A stretch of DNA of 64,000 bases from Streptomyces sp. NBC_00513 (GTDB taxonomy: Bacteria > Actinomycetota > Actinomycetes > Streptomycetales > Streptomycetaceae): assembly GCF_041431415.1 (NCBI RefSeq), contig NZ_CP107845.1, positions 1,426,001 to 1,490,000 on the forward strand, read 5' to 3'. The notes below the pieces were generated by a model. That model was not told the origin of the DNA. It did no database searches and saw nothing but the letters and a program-made list of their open reading frames with translations. Made by a program: the position numbers and the translations under genes. Shown piece after piece: positions 1-7,717 of the stretch. Within the stretch, counting starts at the first letter, position 1. Every line of letters begins with the position of its first letter.

Positions 1-530
1 AGCGCGGGCAGGTCGAGGTGGGGGACGACGGGGGCCTGCCGCGGGGAGCCGGCCAGGTCCGCGAGGGAGACCGTGCCCGGGCGGGACCCGGCCACGATGA
101 TCACCTGGCCGGCGATCTCCGCGAGGGGGGTGCCGGCGAACGGTCCGTCGAGCTTGTCGGTGTCGGTGACCAGGTGGGGGGAGCCGAGCCGGCGCAGCAG
201 CGCGAGGACGCTGTCGGCGTCGAGGTACGGGGAGAGCTGGACGGGGACGGCTCCGAGGCGGGCGACGGCGCTGGACAGGATGTTGATGTCGAAGCCGTTG
301 GACTTGTGGAGGGCGACGTGGTCGCTGCGGCGCACTCCGGCGGCGTACAGGCGGGCCGCGGTGTCGTCGATGTACTCGGCCAGTTCGGCGAACGTCAGGC
401 GTCGCCCGGCCTCGGGAATGAGGTCCAGGTCGTGGTCGAGGATGATCAGCTGGTCGCCGTGGGCCTGGGCGGCCCGCTCGGCCACGAGACCCATGTACAG
501 GCCCTTGTCACTGCCGTTGACGGGAAGCAT
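1..530 (-). CDS. AMP-dependent ligase, N-terminal part (cut by window edge)
   Basis: N-terminal ~176 residues of an acyl/aryl-AMP ligase; the rest lies beyond the left edge. The protein begins MLPVNGSDKGLYMGLVAERA and has the early adenylate-forming pattern (LTFAELAEYID, GVRRSDHVALHKSNG, LGAVPVQLSPYL). The ATG is preceded by GAAGGAG. It starts 46 bp after the ADIC synthase stop, so it is the last visible gene of the aromatic-acid operon. By context it should activate 3-hydroxyanthranilate as an adenylate for transfer to a carrier protein or CoA; this is inference, since the substrate-binding half is not visible. Confidence 0.75.
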   Translation of the reverse strand, partial: MLPVNGSDKGLYMGLVAERAAQAHGDQLIILDHDLDLIPEAGRRLTFAELAEYIDDTAARLYAAGVRRSDHVALHKSNGFDINILSSAVARLGAVPVQLSPYLDADSVLALLRRLGSPHLVTDTDKLDGPFAGTPLAEIAGQVIIVAGSRPGTVSLADLAGSPRQAPVVPHLDLPA

Positions 531-575
531 CGCGGAACTCCTTCGCGGGAGGGGTGTGGGTGGGTGGTGGGCCGG

Positions 576-2462
576 TCAGATCAGGCCGGTGAGCAGGGAC
601 TCGACGATGCGGACGCCGTCCCGGGTGAGCACGGATTCGGGGTGGAACTGCATGGAGGCGAAGTGCGGTCCGCGCAGGGCGTGCACCTCGTCGGTCTCCG
701 GGTCGCGACTGACCTCGAACACGCCGACGCCCTCGGCCTCGGCCTTGTCCTCGGCGCCGCGGGCGGCGAACGTGTTGTAGAAGCCGACCCGTTCGGCCGC
801 GCCGAACAGTTGGATCTGTCGCTGTACGCCCTGGTTGGGGTGGTCGCGGCGGACCAGGTCGAGCCCCAGTTCCCGGGAGAGGACCTGGTGGCTGAGGCAC
901 ACGGCGAGGAAGGGTCTGCGCTTGGCGAGCAGCGCGCGGACGTCGGCCGACAGCCTGGCGATCTTCGGGTGGCCGGCGTCGCGCGGGTCGCCGGGTCCCG
1001 GGCCCATGACGACCAGGTCGTGGGCGTCGAGGGAGTACGGCTCGTCGAAGCGGCTCACGGTCACCCGCAGGCCCATCGAGCGGAGCTGGTGGGCGATCAT
1101 CGAGGTGAAGGTGTCCTCCGCGTCCACGACGAGGACCGAGCGTCCGACCAACGAGGCTTGCGGCAGGGCGCGTTCGCCCTCCTCGGCCAGCCAGTACCCG
1201 GCGATGGAGTCGTTGCGCCGGGCCAGGGCGGCCCGGACGTCGGGGTGGGCGGAGAACCGGGTGGCGCCGTCCGATTCCAGTGCGGCGAGCAGGCCGGCGG
1301 CCTTCGCCTTGGTCTCCGCGACCTCGGACTCGGGATCGGAGTGGCGCACCAGGGTGGCTCCCACGCCGATGGAGACCCGGCCGGCGGCGTCGATGTCGGC
1401 GGTGCGGATGAGGATCGACGAGTCGAGTTCCCGTTCGCCCGTCCCGTCCGTGCCGATGAGGGCGACGATGCCGCTGTAGTAGCCGCGGCCGCGCGGTTCG
1501 TACCTGCTGATGACGCGGCAGGCGCTCTCCAGCGGGCTGCCCGTGACGGTGGGGGCGAACATCGTCTCGCGCAGGATCTCGCGCGGGTCGCGGGTGGTGC
1601 GCCCCTCGATGAGGTACTCGGTGTGCGCGAGGCGCGCCATCTCCTTGAGGTAGGGGCCGACGACCCGGCCGCCTCCCTCGCAGACCCGCGCCATCATCTT
1701 GAGTTCCTCGTCGACGACCATGTACAGCTCGTCGGTCTCCTTGCGGTCCGCGAGGAAGTCCATGACCTGGGGCAGGGTGGGTCCGCCGGCGGGGTAGCGG
1801 TAGGTGCCGCTGATGGGGTTCATCACGGCGGTGCCGCGGTGCACGCTGATGTGGCGTTCGGGGGTGGCGCCGACGAAGGTGCGCTCGCCGGTGTGGACGA
1901 CGAACGTCCAGTAGCCGCCCGATTCCTGCTCCAGGAGCCGGCGGAAGAGGGTCAGGGCGCTGCGCGGGGTGTAGTCGGTGATCTCCGCGGTGAAGGAGCG
2001 TTTGATGACGAAGTTCGCTCCCTCGCCGGTGCCGATCTCGTCGGCGATGACGCGACGGACGATGTCCGCGTAGCCGGCGTCGTCGATGTCGAAGTCGCCG
2101 CCGGTGAGCCGGATGGGCCGGTCGCCGATGCGTGCGACGGCCTCCGCGAGGGGGACCTTCTCCTGACCGGTGACGGCGAGGGTAATGAGCGGGGAGCCGT
2201 CGTCGGCGGCCTCGAAGCCGCGTTCGCGGATCTGCCGGAAGGGTACGAGGACCAGCGCCTCGTGCCGGCCGGGCTCGGCGGCGCCCCGCTCGGGCAGGGG
2301 TACGGACGCCAGGGTCTCGGGGTGGGACACGTCGCCGACGAGGACCTCCACCAGGCCGGGCCCGGTGGCTCCGGGCCGGTGCAGCAGGGCGAACGGTGGT
2401 GGCGAGGGGGCGAGGATCCGGGCGAGCAGGTCACGCTCCGCCGGTTCCCGGGCGGCGGTCAT
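576..2462 (-). CDS. PhzE-type 2-amino-2-deoxyisochorismate (ADIC) synthase
   Basis: 628-residue fusion of a chorismate-binding anthranilate-synthase-type domain (N-terminal ~400 residues; motif [13 protein letters not shown]) and a class I glutamine amidotransferase (C-terminal ~190). Nucleophile Cys522 (AVCLSHQ) and His607/Glu609 (FHPES) are present. It would convert chorismate plus glutamine-derived ammonia to ADIC. Anthranilate synthase (TrpE-G fusion) is the alternative, but the adjoining isochorismatase and dihydroxy-type dehydrogenase argue for ADIC. The start overlaps the isochorismatase stop by 4 bp (ATGA), so the two are probably translationally coupled. Confidence 0.9.
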   Translation of the reverse strand: MTAAREPAERDLLARILAPSPPPFALLHRPGATGPGLVEVLVGDVSHPETLASVPLPERGAAEPGRHEALVLVPFRQIRERGFEAADDGSPLITLAVTGQEKVPLAEAVARIGDRPIRLTGGDFDIDDAGYADIVRRVIADEIGTGEGANFVIKRSFTAEITDYTPRSALTLFRRLLEQESGGYWTFVVHTGERTFVGATPERHISVHRGTAVMNPISGTYRYPAGGPTLPQVMDFLADRKETDELYMVVDEELKMMARVCEGGGRVVGPYLKEMARLAHTEYLIEGRTTRDPREILRETMFAPTVTGSPLESACRVISRYEPRGRGYYSGIVALIGTDGTGERELDSSILIRTADIDAAGRVSIGVGATLVRHSDPESEVAETKAKAAGLLAALESDGATRFSAHPDVRAALARRNDSIAGYWLAEEGERALPQASLVGRSVLVVDAEDTFTSMIAHQLRSMGLRVTVSRFDEPYSLDAHDLVVMGPGPGDPRDAGHPKIARLSADVRALLAKRRPFLAVCLSHQVLSRELGLDLVRRDHPNQGVQRQIQLFGAAERVGFYNTFAARGAEDKAEAEGVGVFEVSRDPETDEVHALRGPHFASMQFHPESVLTRDGVRIVESLLTGLI

Positions 2463-3082
2463 GCCAGGGTCTCCTTCACGGTGGTGACCACGGCGCAGCG
2501 CCGGGCCGCGTAGTCGAGGGTGCGGTGGTGGTCCTCCTCGGTGAAGTCGGCCAGGGCGTCCGCGACGAGGAAGGTCTCCATGTCGTGGCTGAACGAGTCG
2601 ACCGCGGTGGCCAGTACGCCGACGTGGGCGTACACCCCGCCGACGACGAGTTGGTCGCGTCCCGCCTCCCGCATCCGGGCCAGCAGGTCGGTGTGGTGGA
2701 ACGCGCTGTAGCGCCACTTGGTGAACACCCAGTCCTCGGGACGGGGCCCCAGCTCGTCGGCGATCTCCCGGTCGGCGCGCGAGGGCTTCATCCCGGGCCC
2801 CCAGAAGTCCCGCAGCAGTCCGCGCTGGCGCTCGGTCATGCCGCCCGGCTGGGCCGTGTAGGCGACGGGGACGCCGAGTTCGACACACCGGTCGCGCAAC
2901 TGGGCGCAATTGCGGACGAGTTCGGTGCGCAGGGTGTCCGGCAGGGGTTTCAGGAAGTAGTGCTGCATGTCGTGCAACAACAGGACGGCGCGGGCCGGGT
3001 CGACGGACCAGGCGGCGGTGTTGAGGGGCAGGTCCCCCGATGTCGGCATCGGGTAGGCCTCGATGGTCGGGATGCCGGCCAT
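2459..3082 (-). CDS. PhzD-type isochorismatase (forms 2,3-dihydro-3-hydroxyanthranilate)
   Basis: 207 residues, the full length of PhzD-like hydrolases. Asp38 ([10 protein letters not shown]), Gln78 (TAQPGG) and Lys122 (FTKWRYSAF) sit at the positions known for PhzD active-site residues. The cysteine of ordinary cysteine hydrolases is absent: the segment reads GGVYAHVG, as in PhzD. The enzyme should remove pyruvate from ADIC to give trans-2,3-dihydro-3-hydroxyanthranilate. It lies between the dehydrogenase and the ADIC synthase in one operon. An isochorismatase of a catecholate siderophore is less likely, because there is no aryl-carrier domain and no EntC-type partner. Confidence 0.9.
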   Translation of the reverse strand: MAGIPTIEAYPMPTSGDLPLNTAAWSVDPARAVLLLHDMQHYFLKPLPDTLRTELVRNCAQLRDRCVELGVPVAYTAQPGGMTERQRGLLRDFWGPGMKPSRADREIADELGPRPEDWVFTKWRYSAFHHTDLLARMREAGRDQLVVGGVYAHVGVLATAVDSFSHDMETFLVADALADFTEEDHHRTLDYAARRCAVVTTVKETLA

Positions 3083-3163
3083 GGCTTCCTCTCGTGGCTC
3101 TGACGTGGTGGAAGGGTGCGGGTGAGGGTGGTGCGGGACGGCGGCGGGTCGCGGGCGCGGAGG

Positions 3164-3934
3164 TCAGACGCCGAGGGTGGCGCCGCCGTCGACCGTGAGC
3201 GTGTGCAGGGTGATGTGCGCGGCCTCGTCGGAGAGCAGGAAGGCCACGGCGTCGGCGATGTGTCGGGGCTGTGCGAGTCGGCCGAGCGGGATGCCGACGC
3301 GGTACGAGTCCCCGTGTCCCTCGATGGAGCCGCGCGGACCCGACTCGTCCTGCCACATGGACCGCAGCATCGGTGTGTCGGTGGAGCCGGGGGCGACGAC
3401 GTTGCAGCGGATGCCGTGGCGGGCGACTTCCAGGCCGAGGGACTTGGTGAACATGGTGGCCGCGGCCTTGGAGGCGGCGTAGGCGGCCATGTCCGTGCGG
3501 GGGGTGCCGGCGGCGTTGGAGGCGACGGTGACGAGGGAGCCCCCGGCGCGCTCGACCATCCGGTTGACCACGGCCCGGGAGACGTGGAAGACGCCGGTGG
3601 TGTTGACGGCGAAGGTGGCGTTCCAGTCCTCGTCGGTGAACGCGCGGGCCTGGCCCAGGCGCAGGATGCCGGCGGCGTTGACGAGGTGCTCGATCGGGCC
3701 GAGTTCGCTCTCCGCGGCCTCGACGGTCCGCTCGACGTCGGCGCTGCTGGTGACGTCGGTGGGGAAGGCGACGGCCTTGACGCCCTGGTCGGCCCACTCC
3801 TCGACCGCCCGCCGCAGGGCAACCGGATCGCGGTCCACGGCGGCGATGCGGACGCCGCGCGCCCCGAGGGTGAGGGCGACCGCGCGGCCTATCCCGCCGG
3901 CGGCTCCCGTGACGAGTGCTGTGGTGCCGTCCAT
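3164..3934 (-). CDS. 2,3-dihydro-3-hydroxyanthranilate dehydrogenase (SDR, EntA-like)
   Basis: 256-residue classical short-chain dehydrogenase with a TGAAGGIG nucleotide-binding motif at residues 9-16, NAAG near 87, Ser139 and the YxxxK pair Tyr152/Lys156. It resembles 2,3-dihydro-2,3-dihydroxybenzoate dehydrogenases. After the isochorismatase step it would aromatise dihydro-3-hydroxyanthranilate to 3-hydroxyanthranilate using NAD+. Its ATG overlaps the DAHP synthase stop by 1 bp (TGATG), which indicates coupling. The 2,3-dihydroxybenzoate reaction is the alternative; the PhzE/PhzD pairing makes the amino substrate more likely. Confidence 0.85.
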   Translation of the reverse strand: MDGTTALVTGAAGGIGRAVALTLGARGVRIAAVDRDPVALRRAVEEWADQGVKAVAFPTDVTSSADVERTVEAAESELGPIEHLVNAAGILRLGQARAFTDEDWNATFAVNTTGVFHVSRAVVNRMVERAGGSLVTVASNAAGTPRTDMAAYAASKAAATMFTKSLGLEVARHGIRCNVVAPGSTDTPMLRSMWQDESGPRGSIEGHGDSYRVGIPLGRLAQPRHIADAVAFLLSDEAAHITLHTLTVDGGATLGV

Positions 3935-5106
3935 CAGAAACTCCAGCTGGATACGACGGATATGGCCTGTCCGGGGTTGAGCCGCGGGTCGCAGTGACTG
4001 GTGTAGAACTCGCCGACCCGATCGATCGCGGACGGGTCGGAGACGCATTCGGTGACGGCGTCCGGGGTGGTCTCCAGGTGGAAGCCGCCCGCGACACCCC
4101 CGGCCTCGGTGACGGCGAAGTGGAAGGCCACGGCCTCGCGTTCGACGGTCTCGACGTAGCGGGTCTTGTACCCGTCGGGGGTGCTGACGGTGTTGCCGTG
4201 CATGGGGTCGGTCAGCCAGATCACCGGGTGTCCCGCCTCCCGGACGGCGGTCACGAGCGGGGGCAGGGCGTCGGGGGCGGCGTCGGCGCCCATCCGGGCG
4301 ATCAGGGTGAGGCGGCCGGGCTCGCGGTCCGGGTCGAGCCGTTCGCACAAGGCGAGCAGCTCCGCCGGGCTCATGTTCGGGCCGACCTTGCAGGCGACCG
4401 GGTTGCTCACCCGGGACAGCAGCTCGACGTGGGCGCCGTCGACCTGCCGGGTGCGCTCGCCGATCCAGGGCCAGTGGGTGGAGGCCAGCATCAGCCCGCC
4501 CGCCTCGTCGCCGCGGAGCATCGACACCTCGTAGTCGAGGAGCAGGGCCTCGTGGCTGGTCCACACCATGGGGTCGATGCCGGCGCCGGGGCTGCCGGGG
4601 CGCCAGCCGAGGCCCCGCATCACGTCGTCGGCGGCCATGTAGCCGGTGAGCAGCCGCAGCGGGTCGGGGCGGCGGGCGTCGACGTCGGGTTCGGGTCCGT
4701 TGACCATGTGGCCCCGGAAGACGGGCATGTCGACCCCGTCGACGACCTCGGTGGGGCGCGAGCGGGGCTTGGCGTACTGGCCGGCGATCCTGCCGACGCG
4801 CAGCACCGGCTTGCCGGTGATCAGTCGCAGCGACCCGGCGAGCAGGTCCAGGACGGCGGCCTTGCGGGCGACGTGGTCGGGCGTGCATTCGGCCGGGTCC
4901 TCGGCGCAGTCGCCGACCTGGACCACATGGGCCTGGCCGGCCGCCACCCGGGCCAACAGCCCGCGCAGGGTCCGTACGTCGTCCGCGGCGACCAGCGAGG
5001 GGCGGGCCAGGAGTTCCTCCCTGACCCGACGCAACTGCGCGGGGTCGTCCCAGTCCGGCTGTTGGAGCGCGGGTTTCAGCCGGATGCCGATGTCGGCGTT
5101 TTCCAC
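3934..5106 (-). CDS. Class II 3-deoxy-7-phosphoheptulonate (DAHP) synthase, PhzC-like
   Basis: 390 residues, shorter than the ~450-residue housekeeping class II enzyme and typical of pathway-specific copies. Visible family motifs are QVGDCAE, VGRIAGQYAKPRS, WTSHEALLLDYE, DPMHGNT, GGFHLE and CDPRLNPGQA, which carry the metal-binding Cys, His, Glu and Asp residues. It condenses phosphoenolpyruvate and erythrose-4-phosphate, raising shikimate flux to feed chorismate into the 3-HAA pathway. The final codons overlap the dehydrogenase start. Upstream lies a 441-bp non-coding stretch, so a promoter for the five downstream genes may sit there. Confidence 0.93.
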   Translation of the reverse strand: MENADIGIRLKPALQQPDWDDPAQLRRVREELLARPSLVAADDVRTLRGLLARVAAGQAHVVQVGDCAEDPAECTPDHVARKAAVLDLLAGSLRLITGKPVLRVGRIAGQYAKPRSRPTEVVDGVDMPVFRGHMVNGPEPDVDARRPDPLRLLTGYMAADDVMRGLGWRPGSPGAGIDPMVWTSHEALLLDYEVSMLRGDEAGGLMLASTHWPWIGERTRQVDGAHVELLSRVSNPVACKVGPNMSPAELLALCERLDPDREPGRLTLIARMGADAAPDALPPLVTAVREAGHPVIWLTDPMHGNTVSTPDGYKTRYVETVEREAVAFHFAVTEAGGVAGGFHLETTPDAVTECVSDPSAIDRVGEFYTSHCDPRLNPGQAISVVSSWSF

Positions 5107-5547
5107 GGGGTGCCTCCGAGTAGACGAGCGAGGGCGCGGTGCCCGCTCTGCCGCGCGGTGTGGGGTCGCGGGAGCGGGGCGCGCGGGCGAAATGCGGGGG
5201 TGGGTGGTGCGGGGGTGCGGGGTGCCCGAAGGAGCGGGCGGGACGCGCGGGACCGCGCCGGGGGCGGGGGCCGCGGGTGTGGGGTGTACGGGGCCGGACG
5301 CGCGAGGGCCGATCGCCCCCGGGATCGCCGCGCGGCCGGGCCGGACGCTCGGGACCGGGCGGACGGGCCCGGCCCCGACCGCGCCCGGCGGGACACGGCG
5401 CGGCCCGGGGCGGCATGGGCCCCGATCGTGCGGGCGGCGGGCACGCGGCGGCCGGGCGCCCGTGTACGCGACGTACTCGGGTGCCCCGGCAACGCGGCGG
5501 GGCGCGCGACCGGGCGCCGCGGCCGGGGCGGGCCCCGACGGCAGGAC
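5107..5547. other. 441-bp GC-extreme gap inside the 3-HAA gene set
   Basis: Between the flavodoxin-like gene and the DAHP synthase gene. The sequence is almost entirely G and C with biased runs. Open frames cross it on both strands but have no plausible start or ribosome site and translate to low-complexity Arg/Pro/Ala, so I see no gene. A promoter for the DAHP synthase operon is expected here, but I could not pick out convincing -10/-35 elements. Confidence 0.5.
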
Positions 5548-6171
5548 CTAGGCGAGGCCCTTGCGGAGCGCGGCGGTGATCTCGACGGTGCGGCGGGCCT
5601 GGTACTCGATGGCGGCGAGGTTGTCCTCGGTGACGTTGCCCGCCTCGTTGCGCGAGACGCTGCTGACGCCGTACGGGTTGCCGTTGGTCGGGGCCAGCTG
5701 GATCGGGTCGGCCACACCGGGCGGCACGATGATCGCGCCCCAGTGGTAGAAGGCGTTGTTGAGGGCCAGGAGGGTGCTCTCCTGACCGCCGTGCAGGGTC
5801 GCGGTGGAGGTGAACGAGGACATCACCTTGTTCAGCAGTCCGCGCTTGGAGTGCAGGGGAAGGGTCTGGTCGATGAACTGCTTGAGCGAGGCGGCGGGCA
5901 GGCCGTAACGGCCCGGGGTCCCCCACAGCACCGCGTCGGCCCATTCGAGGTCGTCGAGCGTGGCCGTGGGGATGTCCGCCACGGCGGCGAGGTGCTCCTC
6001 CCATGCCGCGTTCCAGGTGTCGTTGCCGGGTACGACCGTCTCGGTGGTGAGCTCGGCGGTCCTGCGCAACCGCACCTCCGCGCCCGCCTTCTCGGCGGCG
6101 GCCGCGGCGGCCACGGCGAGTTGGTGGACGTTTCCCTGGGAGGAGTAGTAGATGACGGCGACCTTGGTCAT
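5548..6171 (-). CDS. WrbA-type flavodoxin-fold NAD(P)H:quinone oxidoreductase
   Basis: 207 residues beginning MTKVAVIYYSSQGNVHQLA, the FMN phosphate loop of flavodoxins, followed by WGTPGRYGLPAASLKQFID and GGQESTLLALNNAFYHWG, both characteristic of WrbA. Length fits the family (~200). WrbA proteins make a two-electron reduction of quinones. In this cluster it could keep quinone-imine forms of aminophenolic intermediates reduced; that role is inference. GAGGG precedes the ATG. It is probably the first gene of the biosynthetic direction, 94 bp after the transposase-like gene. Confidence 0.88.
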   Translation of the reverse strand: MTKVAVIYYSSQGNVHQLAVAAAAAAEKAGAEVRLRRTAELTTETVVPGNDTWNAAWEEHLAAVADIPTATLDDLEWADAVLWGTPGRYGLPAASLKQFIDQTLPLHSKRGLLNKVMSSFTSTATLHGGQESTLLALNNAFYHWGAIIVPPGVADPIQLAPTNGNPYGVSSVSRNEAGNVTEDNLAAIEYQARRTVEITAALRKGLA

Positions 6172-6230
6172 GTCCGGGGTCCCTCGGTTCGATCGGTTGG
6201 AATGTCCCGATCCTGTGGGACCCGGCGGCC

Positions 6231-6245
6231 ACGGCCAATGGCCGT
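6231..6245. promoter_or_regulatory. 15-bp perfect palindrome upstream of the flavodoxin gene
   Basis: ACGGCCA-A-TGGCCGT, with a second short inverted repeat (GTCCC/GGGAC, 6204-6221) beside it. It lies 60 bp upstream of the flavodoxin start, in the 94-bp gap after the transposase-like gene. It is a candidate operator; no binding protein can be assigned from sequence. Confidence 0.35.
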
Positions 6246-6265
6246 CCGGGCTATCCGTCAACTGC

Positions 6266-7618
6266 TCAGCTCGCTAGGTCAGGTCGCCCTCCCAGGTCCG
6301 TCAGGTAGCCCCGACCGTGCCGTTCGCGGCGCGCCGGATCGGTCAGGTCCGTCACCTCCGCCGTGGCCCGCCGGGTGTTCGGCCGGCCGCTGAGCAGGGC
6401 GATGGCGTGCGCGGCCGAGGCGAGCGTCGCGTGCCGGTGCCAGCCGTTGAAGGAGCGGCCGGAGAAGTCCCGGATGCCGACCTGGTCGGCCACCTCGGCG
6501 AGGTCCCGGTCCACCCTGTGGGTGAGCCGGATCAACTGGGTCAACTCGACCGGTCGCACCCCCGTCAGGTCGGTGAGCCACAGTTCGGCCGGGAGTTGCC
6601 CGCCGTCCGAGATCCCGAGGAGCAGCAGTTCCTCGGCCACGCCGGGTCGACCGCCGGGGCGCCGGGTGTCGGCGGTCAGGGTGGCGCTGACGGCCACGAG
6701 CGAACCCGGCCGCCTGATGCCGCGCAGCTGCGCCTCCGGTCCGGGTGCCCGGCGGGGTTCCAACTGACGCATGTGCCAGGCGGTGGACATGATCTGTTGG
6801 GTCGTCATGCTGGCGCCGCGGCGGGGGAAGGTCGGTTCCAACACGGTGAGGCGTACGGAGGGGTCCACCCGCAGCAGCCAGGGCGTGCCGGCGGCCCGCA
6901 GTCGGTGGACGGTGCTCAGGACGTCGGCGTTGCGCGCGTCCATCACCAGGGGTCGGACCGGGAGCCCGGAGTCCCTGATCATCGCCAGATAGGCCTCGAC
7001 CGAGCACTGGGCGAGGCTTTCCTGCACGGTGGTCTCGGGGATGGCGGCCTGGCTGCGCCGGTTCTCGTCCTCCAGCCAGCGGTGGGTGAGGTGGAGCCGC
7101 CAGTGCAGGGGGGAACTCCAGTCGTGGGCGGCGGCCCAGACACCCACGGCCTGTTGGGCGTTGATGACCTGACCCAGCTCCGGCACGAAGCGCCGCTCGA
7201 CCCCCACGGAGGTTTCACCGGCCTTCGGAATGATCATGGGGTGTACCACGTACGCCTGTGGTGGCGACACCCGTTCGATGTGCTGGGCCAGGGCCCGCCG
7301 GACGGGGGTCCAGTCCCAGGTCGAGCTGGAGATGAAGTGGTGGAGGCTCTGCTCGGCGGCGTCCCCTCCGAGCAGCGTCGCGATGTTGCGGATCGACTTG
7401 CGGCCCTCGGCGCCCAACAGGCCCCGCACGTAGTGGATGGCCTTCATCCGCTGGTCGCTCCGCGGCATGGACGCGAAGAGTCCCGAGCACAACTCGAAGA
7501 CCACCGACTCCTCGTCACCGGGGCGTTGCGTTCCCTCGCGTGCGATGCACTCGGCGTGCTGATCGCCCGACGGCTGCTTCCGGACCGTGCTGCCGCTCCG
7601 CAGGATCGTGCTCCTCAT
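6266..7618 (-). CDS. IS701-like transposase homologue, catalytically degenerate (probably domesticated)
   Basis: 450 residues with the fold signature of IS701-type transposases: the N-terminal QRMKAIHYVRGLLGAEGRKS block at residues 56-75, a VVHPMIIPKAGETSVGV segment (124-140), LVMDARNAD (224-232) and RDFSGRSFNGWHRHATL (383-399). In active relatives these last three blocks carry the catalytic D, D and E. Here the first reads HP (126-127) and the third has Ser386 where active enzymes have Glu; only Asp227 remains. No terminal inverted repeats or target duplication were seen. The start was chosen for GGAGGGGAGA just upstream. It sits between the SARP and the biosynthetic genes, so a regulatory or DNA-binding role is plausible but unproven. 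Confidence 0.8.
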   Translation of the reverse strand: MRSTILRSGSTVRKQPSGDQHAECIAREGTQRPGDEESVVFELCSGLFASMPRSDQRMKAIHYVRGLLGAEGRKSIRNIATLLGGDAAEQSLHHFISSSTWDWTPVRRALAQHIERVSPPQAYVVHPMIIPKAGETSVGVERRFVPELGQVINAQQAVGVWAAAHDWSSPLHWRLHLTHRWLEDENRRSQAAIPETTVQESLAQCSVEAYLAMIRDSGLPVRPLVMDARNADVLSTVHRLRAAGTPWLLRVDPSVRLTVLEPTFPRRGASMTTQQIMSTAWHMRQLEPRRAPGPEAQLRGIRRPGSLVAVSATLTADTRRPGGRPGVAEELLLLGISDGGQLPAELWLTDLTGVRPVELTQLIRLTHRVDRDLAEVADQVGIRDFSGRSFNGWHRHATLASAAHAIALLSGRPNTRRATAEVTDLTDPARRERHGRGYLTDLGGRPDLAS

Positions 7619-7717
7619 GGAAGTCTCCCCTCCGACCGGGCGTTGCCCGGCCAGCTGCCTGCATGTGTCTGCCGAGCGGCGGCTGTGCTGAGCACATGCC
7701 GCCACGGAGACGCAGCT

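Noticed and set aside
576..2462. Tryptophan-pathway anthranilate synthase
   Set aside because: The fused form could be TrpE-G, but it overlaps a PhzD-type isochorismatase that would have no substrate unless ADIC is made.
18..2513. 831-residue open frame on the plus strand opposite the aromatic-acid genes
   Set aside because: It is antisense to the AMP-ligase and ADIC synthase, is Gly/Asp/Val low-complexity and has no ribosome site. Long chance frames are expected at this GC content.
576..6171. Phenazine biosynthesis cluster
   Set aside because: PhzC/D/E-type genes are present, but PhzF, PhzA/B and PhzG are absent from the visible part and a dihydro-dehydrogenase replaces them, pointing to 3-hydroxyanthranilate.
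6266..7618. Active IS701 insertion sequence
   Set aside because: Catalytic acids are missing and no terminal inverted repeats or target duplication were found.
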